From: Xanthoparmelia taractica
Lineage: Eukaryota; Ascomycota; Lecanoromycetes; Lecanorales; Parmeliaceae
NCBI GenBank assembly: GCA_033085395.1
Contig: MU853183.1
Span: 124,001-188,000 of the forward strand
Reading direction: 5' to 3'
DNA length: 64,000 nt
A model generated the notes under the pieces. The model saw only the letters and a program-made list of their open reading frames with translations. It was not told the origin of the DNA and made no database searches. Shown in pieces: positions 59,862 through 64,000 of the stretch. Position 1 is the stretch's first letter, and each line of letters opens with the position of its first letter. The translations under genes and the position numbers were made by a program.

Positions 59862-61598
59862 CGGACGATCGGGACAAGATGGGCGGCGTTGTGAACGGCT
59901 TATCTGATACGCCCATGTTATTATATAGATAGATTGGATAGACCAAATTGGATCGTTTTTCACACGCAACACCTTGGGCCCTTCGCTTCCCCCCCCCCCC
60001 CCCCCCGGCTTTCGGGACTCGATTCATGTAAAACGGTTTGCGCCAAAGCCTTGGTCTTTCTGACTTACTCGCTAGACAAGCAATGACGTGACGTAACATA
60101 GGAGAGTAGCTCGTATGCGATTGACTCCGCATATTCATTCAAATTCCCTGGGCTTTTTGGGTGGATTATATACATAGATATAGATATGCTCTGCTTTTGG
60201 TACTCTTCTTCCCCTTCTTCCCCTTCTTCCCCTTCTTCTCCTTCTTCTCCTTCTTCTTCTCCTTCATTCACGTACTCGTACACTGCATACGTCTTTCTTC
60301 CTTTACCCCTTTCTTCCTTTCCTCCCCTTTCCCATTTCCCTCGGGGGATGGGTGGGGAAGATATCTCAACTCACCACCCCTCAAGCAAAAAATCCGGACA
60401 TATCGAAATCTCAATATAACGATATAGAGCTACGTTACTGTATCTCACAGTATCGATTCCAGGTTTTACTGCTCAATGTCACAGAGTATCTCCATCCTCG
60501 ATGACAAGGGAAAGAAACGGGGCGTGGATGGACGGACTATGGGAGACCGACTGACTGGGCTTCTAAGTCGACGATATAGCTCTATGCCCATGGCTAGAAT
60601 CGGGAATAATAAAAAGCAAGATATGGCCAACCGATCGACAGCACGTCCCACTCGGACATGTGTATATGGTACAAATGCCTTACAATAGATACCAGATCTA
60701 GCACCGCGAACTATCGACAAATAGCAGAATCTAGAGTCTGCGTGTGATTGTGGAGAAAGGGGAAGGGGAGGGGAGGAAGCGCGATGTTGTTTGACATCGC
60801 GCTCGTTCATGATGATAATAATAACGACAAGCACCATGGTACTTGCAAACATGATGAAGAGAGGGGGTCTGGGAGGTGGGTTAGGGATTGGTGGACGAAA
60901 GAGGGGTTGGGGGGGGGGTGAGGTGGATGGGTGCGTTTGCCTTGGTGGATGTTGGGAGGGAAGGAGGTTGTAGGAGGGAAGAAGGAAGGGCATGAAGCGG
61001 GACGGTGGAGTATATAGGCGATTCTTGTTTCAAGAAACACGCGAATGGGATCTGCGCAAGGTGTTAGAGATGGCGGTATTGTGAAAGGGCAATTGAATGG
61101 TGAGTAGCTCCTGCAGAGCGGACAGATAGGCAAAGAAAGTGGAGACCTCGCGGTCGATCTCTCACTCACTCACTTTGGCCTAAAAATTATTGTCGTCTCT
61201 TGACTGGGGTATGTAATCATAGAATTGACCATCTTGCACATCATGGACAGACTGCCACCAAAATTATCGCACTGCTCCCATATTTGGACGTGAGGGAAGA
61301 CGGGCAAGGTCATAAGTAATTACCGGTACGGCATTTCTGCATGAATATTTCCTGAACATTAATGCATTTCAAGTTCGTGTTCAGAGACTGGCCACAGAGA
61401 ACTGGAAGATGACTTGTGCAACGGCTGTCGCTGCAATGAATGTTGCTGCTGTCGAGGTATTCCTACCTAAGATGTTTCTTTATCCATTCGCCTGCAGAGG
61501 TACCGCAGACGAAGGCAGCAACCTGGCACAGCGATATGCCTTGCAAGAGATCCATCTGTCAGCACTGGCATATTTTTTATTCTTACCACGTCCAATTA
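59862..61598. other. intergenic, low-complexity
   Basis: 1.7 kb without a supported gene. It holds a C run of about 17 (59990-60006), a CTTC-type pyrimidine repeat (60205-60265), a perfect 10-bp-arm hairpin (60778-60803) and a purine-rich tract (60740-60990). Frames across it (such as 60466-60993 minus) are driven by low complexity. Confidence 0.55.
60778..60803. repeat. perfect inverted repeat (10-bp arms, 6-bp loop)
   Basis: AGCGCGATGT and its exact inverse ACATCGCGCT separated by TGTTTG. It lies in a gene-free purine-rich tract; function unknown. Confidence 0.7.
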
Positions 61599-62636
61599 TC
61601 ACAACGCCACCTTCGTTCGACAACTCCCGCACCTGAGCTGGATCCTTAGCTCGTCGTATAAGGACAAGGGCAAACGCTCAAGACACCATTGGAAATCATC
61701 GTGACAATGTCGGCATTTCTGGACTTTGTTGGCTCTCTCGAACGAGGAATCGAGCTGCGACATCCACATATTCTTTTGACGAACAGCCTCTTGCTTATCT
61801 GCGTCCGCTTGACAGTGTTCCTTTCTAATTGCGATCTGCTTGGCTACAGCCTCATCCAGCAGCATCCTGTCCTGGTCAATCTTGCGTACTGCGGCATCGA
61901 GAACAACATCCGCAATAGCCTGGTTTTCGAGGAGGCCGGCTCTAGACTCTTCGTCTTTCAAGATGTCATAGAAATGCTCCGCGCAGATGTCTAAGACAAT
62001 TTGACGAAGGCCCATATCATTGTCCGGTGTTGTAGTAAAAATGCATTCCGTGATCGCATGAAATCCGTCATGTGGCCACTTGGAGCTGGCTAGAGTCTGT
62101 AATTTGTGCTTTGCTAAATCCTTCAACTCGGGGATGTCGTACTTCTCCGCGACAGCATAGACAAGAACATTGTTCATCATCCTGGGGCCGTGCGGGGCAG
62201 CGCCATCCGAAGCTGTGCCTGGATCTGTCTCTTCTTCGGTCGTGTTTGAGGTCTTGCGCCTTAGATGAGGTAGAGGCGATTGGTCTATAGCCACGTGTTC
62301 TGCCCGAACGCCGGGAACGTCTTCGTCTGGATAGTCTAACGTGTAAAGATATAGGAGCATGCGATTGACCGTCTGTGGGTCATCGTCATTCATGCTGATT
62401 ATAGCAGTCTTTGCCTATTAGCCCAAGTCAGCTTGGCTAACACCTTCCTCATGGCTGATACTTACCATGAATTCTTCTTTGCATACTGCGGCAAAGAAAG
62501 TCGAACGAGGACAAATGATAGAGCGGTGAAGCTTGTACTCTGTTGAACCACAACGTACTGTAATGTCCGAATACAGCTGAGAGGCCCAGAGAGACACGTT
62601 GCCAGTTATGACACGATCTTTGTGAATGTCGGCCAT
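61599..62636 (-). CDS. BTB/POZ domain protein
   Basis: Two exons, 62636-62466 and 62414-61599, with a 51-nt intron; 328 residues. The BTB core starts near residue 22: YSDITVRCGSTEYKLHRSIICPRSTFFAAVCKEEFM, and after the splice AKTAIISMNDDDPQTVNRMLLYLYTLDY, interrupted by an acidic insertion (about 90-130). It then completes with NNVLVYAVAEKYDIPELKDLAKHKL. The C-terminal third is helical and charged with a Cys/His-containing end (KCRHCHDDFQWC.., LRCGSCRTK) that could form a small zinc-binding module. BTB proteins commonly self-associate or act as Cullin-3 adaptors; which applies here is unknown. First ATG of the frame chosen. Confidence 0.88.
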
Positions 62637-63255
62637 GCTGTTGAGTGGATCAAGGCTGTTGTGCTGTACGAAGGATAGTTCTAGCTGGTGGGCTGCTTTT
62701 CGAGGTTAACGAAATTATAGTCTTGATACATGGGAAACACGCGTGGTGTGTAAGGTCTTGGTTCCGCAATCAAAGAAGGCATTTTTCAGCTATGTTGGCT
62801 GGTGTTAAAGATATGGAGTCGCCTTTCCCTCGTTAAAGAAGTCTCGCTGACCAACTGAGAGGACTTAGGTTTCATTTCCTTGCACTTAATTCGTGTAAGA
62901 TAGGTACTTAGGTCTCGTCCGTAAGGAGTGATATGGAGGCCTTAGACGCTACTTACGCGGCTTGTGTTGACGCTCCCAGCCATCATCAATCCAGCCACCA
63001 CGGCCCTTGAGGGCAGTGCCGTGCTATGATGGTGATTCAGAGGGGTCCCGAATGATCTAGATTTAAGCAATCAATCAAGCAATCAGTCGCACCATCAAGC
63101 AATCAAAGCGAGGCTTGGCATAGCGAGAAGCAGGCTGCCCTTTCTGCATGTTTGTATAGAATGCTTCCTAAAGGGGCTGCATATGGGAGATGGGATGCGT
63201 GCTAATAATGCTATTACAATGAGATCGAAATCTCATCAACAATCACGGGCTTGGA
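62637..63255. other. intergenic, no supported gene
   Basis: Contains a short CAATCAAG-type repeat (63067-63110). No gene seen. Confidence 0.5.
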
Positions 63256-64000
63256 TCAGGTTCTAGCTTTTGAGTACACTAAACCTAGAGGGTCATCCTG
63301 ATCATCCCGCGGGCTTTCAAGCACAGAAAGTGTCGGTATGTTAGGAGGCTTGTTAACGGAAGTAGCAAGAGATGGCTGGGTACCTGCAGCATCGATGAGG
63401 AGAAGTGGGGTTGGATTACCCTTGTTGTGGTCTCTTAAGAAAGGCGGCTGGTCAGGATCTGGAACTTTGGTGCACCCTTGTTCAGCCACTATGCGGAGTC
63501 AGTGTTGCTCACAAGTACGGAAACTCTGGAGCACTTACTGGCAACGTAGAATTGATAATTCTGGGGATTGTGGACCGAATCTAATGGATCTAATGCCACG
63601 CAATCGTTTATACGATAAGTCTCTGGCGGATCGGTGTACACTCCTAGGGAAGCCTTTCCCAGATAAAAATGCACCATCTCGTGGATGACAAGGTAGGTCA
63701 AGTACATGCTCAGAGCTTCTCCACCACCTAGAAATCTATTCTCTCTGACGGAAGGACATGTCTTGCTTTGTGGCGCGATTTTGCCTCGCCAGAAACTCGC
63801 GTAAAGGAAGATGTAGCTGGGACCCCCCAAGTAGAAGGCCTGTCCCGCGTATGGCTGGTTGCAAACCTTCCATGGATCGACCTCGAAAAATTTGTATTGT
63901 CTTATCGTGCTGGGCGTGACACAAGCGAAACGAGGTGCAGATGGCACAGACGGATTTGGTTTAAGACCCTTCACTGGTTGAGCTGAAGCAATGGAGCGCA
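63256..64000 (-). CDS. HEMVH metallopeptidase-like protein, 5' end beyond window
   Basis: Partial gene. Exon ~63974-63539 (frame open to the right edge) and exon 63488-63256 join over a 50-nt intron; the true start lies outside or just at the edge. The zinc motif HEMVH sits in YLTYLVIHEMVHFYLG, followed by DPPETYRINDCVALDPLDSVHNPQNYQFYVAM, a tail typical of fungal secreted HExxH proteins (Asn/Tyr-rich region after a conserved Cys). Exon 2 is a Pro/Asp-rich tail (MAEQGCTKVPDPDQPP..). It resembles the complete HEMTH gene at 49759-50748 in general layout but is not a close copy. Confidence 0.72.

Noticed and set aside
60466..60993. 175-codon minus-strand frame
   Set aside because: Pro-rich start comes from the purine/pyrimidine tract; no conserved feature.

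Overview
The window is nuclear DNA of a filamentous ascomycete (Pezizomycotina). The evidence is short introns (mostly 45-65 nt) with GT..AG borders, the divergent FAS1/FAS2 pair typical of these fungi, and several fungal-specific families (OPT transporter, HEMxH secreted peptidases, DUF6594). A leotiomycete is possible, but that is only an impression. Every gene model was spliced by eye, and reading frames were checked by codon arithmetic.

Left part (1-19.5 kb): an Erg6-type methyltransferase, an inositol-monophosphatase-family enzyme, a decayed DUF6594 membrane gene, a possible 73-residue gene, a long low-complexity tract with a degenerating tandem array (7.0-8.4 kb), an aquaporin, a low-complexity conserved protein and a stand-alone SRA/YDG protein. 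Then come a 32-bp minisatellite (16.6-17.4 kb) and a 1.04-kb Fot/pogo-type transposon derivative (18-19 kb) that keeps only the DNA-binding part of its transposase.

Middle part (19.5-47.6 kb) is gene-dense housekeeping DNA: an RBR E3 ubiquitin ligase, fatty acid synthase beta (FAS1) and alpha (FAS2) transcribed divergently from a 754-bp shared promoter, the TFIIF large subunit, a non-canonical poly(A) polymerase, the eEF2 chaperone Hgh1 and an OPT-family transporter. FAS1 and FAS2 together supply all catalytic domains of the cytosolic type I FAS, including the C-terminal phosphopantetheinyl transferase, so this looks like the primary-metabolism FAS.

Right part (47.6-64 kb): a 1.3-kb element with ~50-bp terminal inverted repeats carrying a nested 276-bp MITE flanked by an 8-bp target duplication, two HEMxH zinc peptidase genes (the second cut by the window edge), three fungal proteins of unknown function, a secreted protein with no visible start codon and a BTB/POZ protein.

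The most unusual signal is compositional. At about eight gene 3' ends, and in two non-coding tracts, the + strand switches sharply from C-rich to G-rich within tens of bases. The switch changes synonymous codon use and makes the encoded tails Pro-rich, then Gly-rich.
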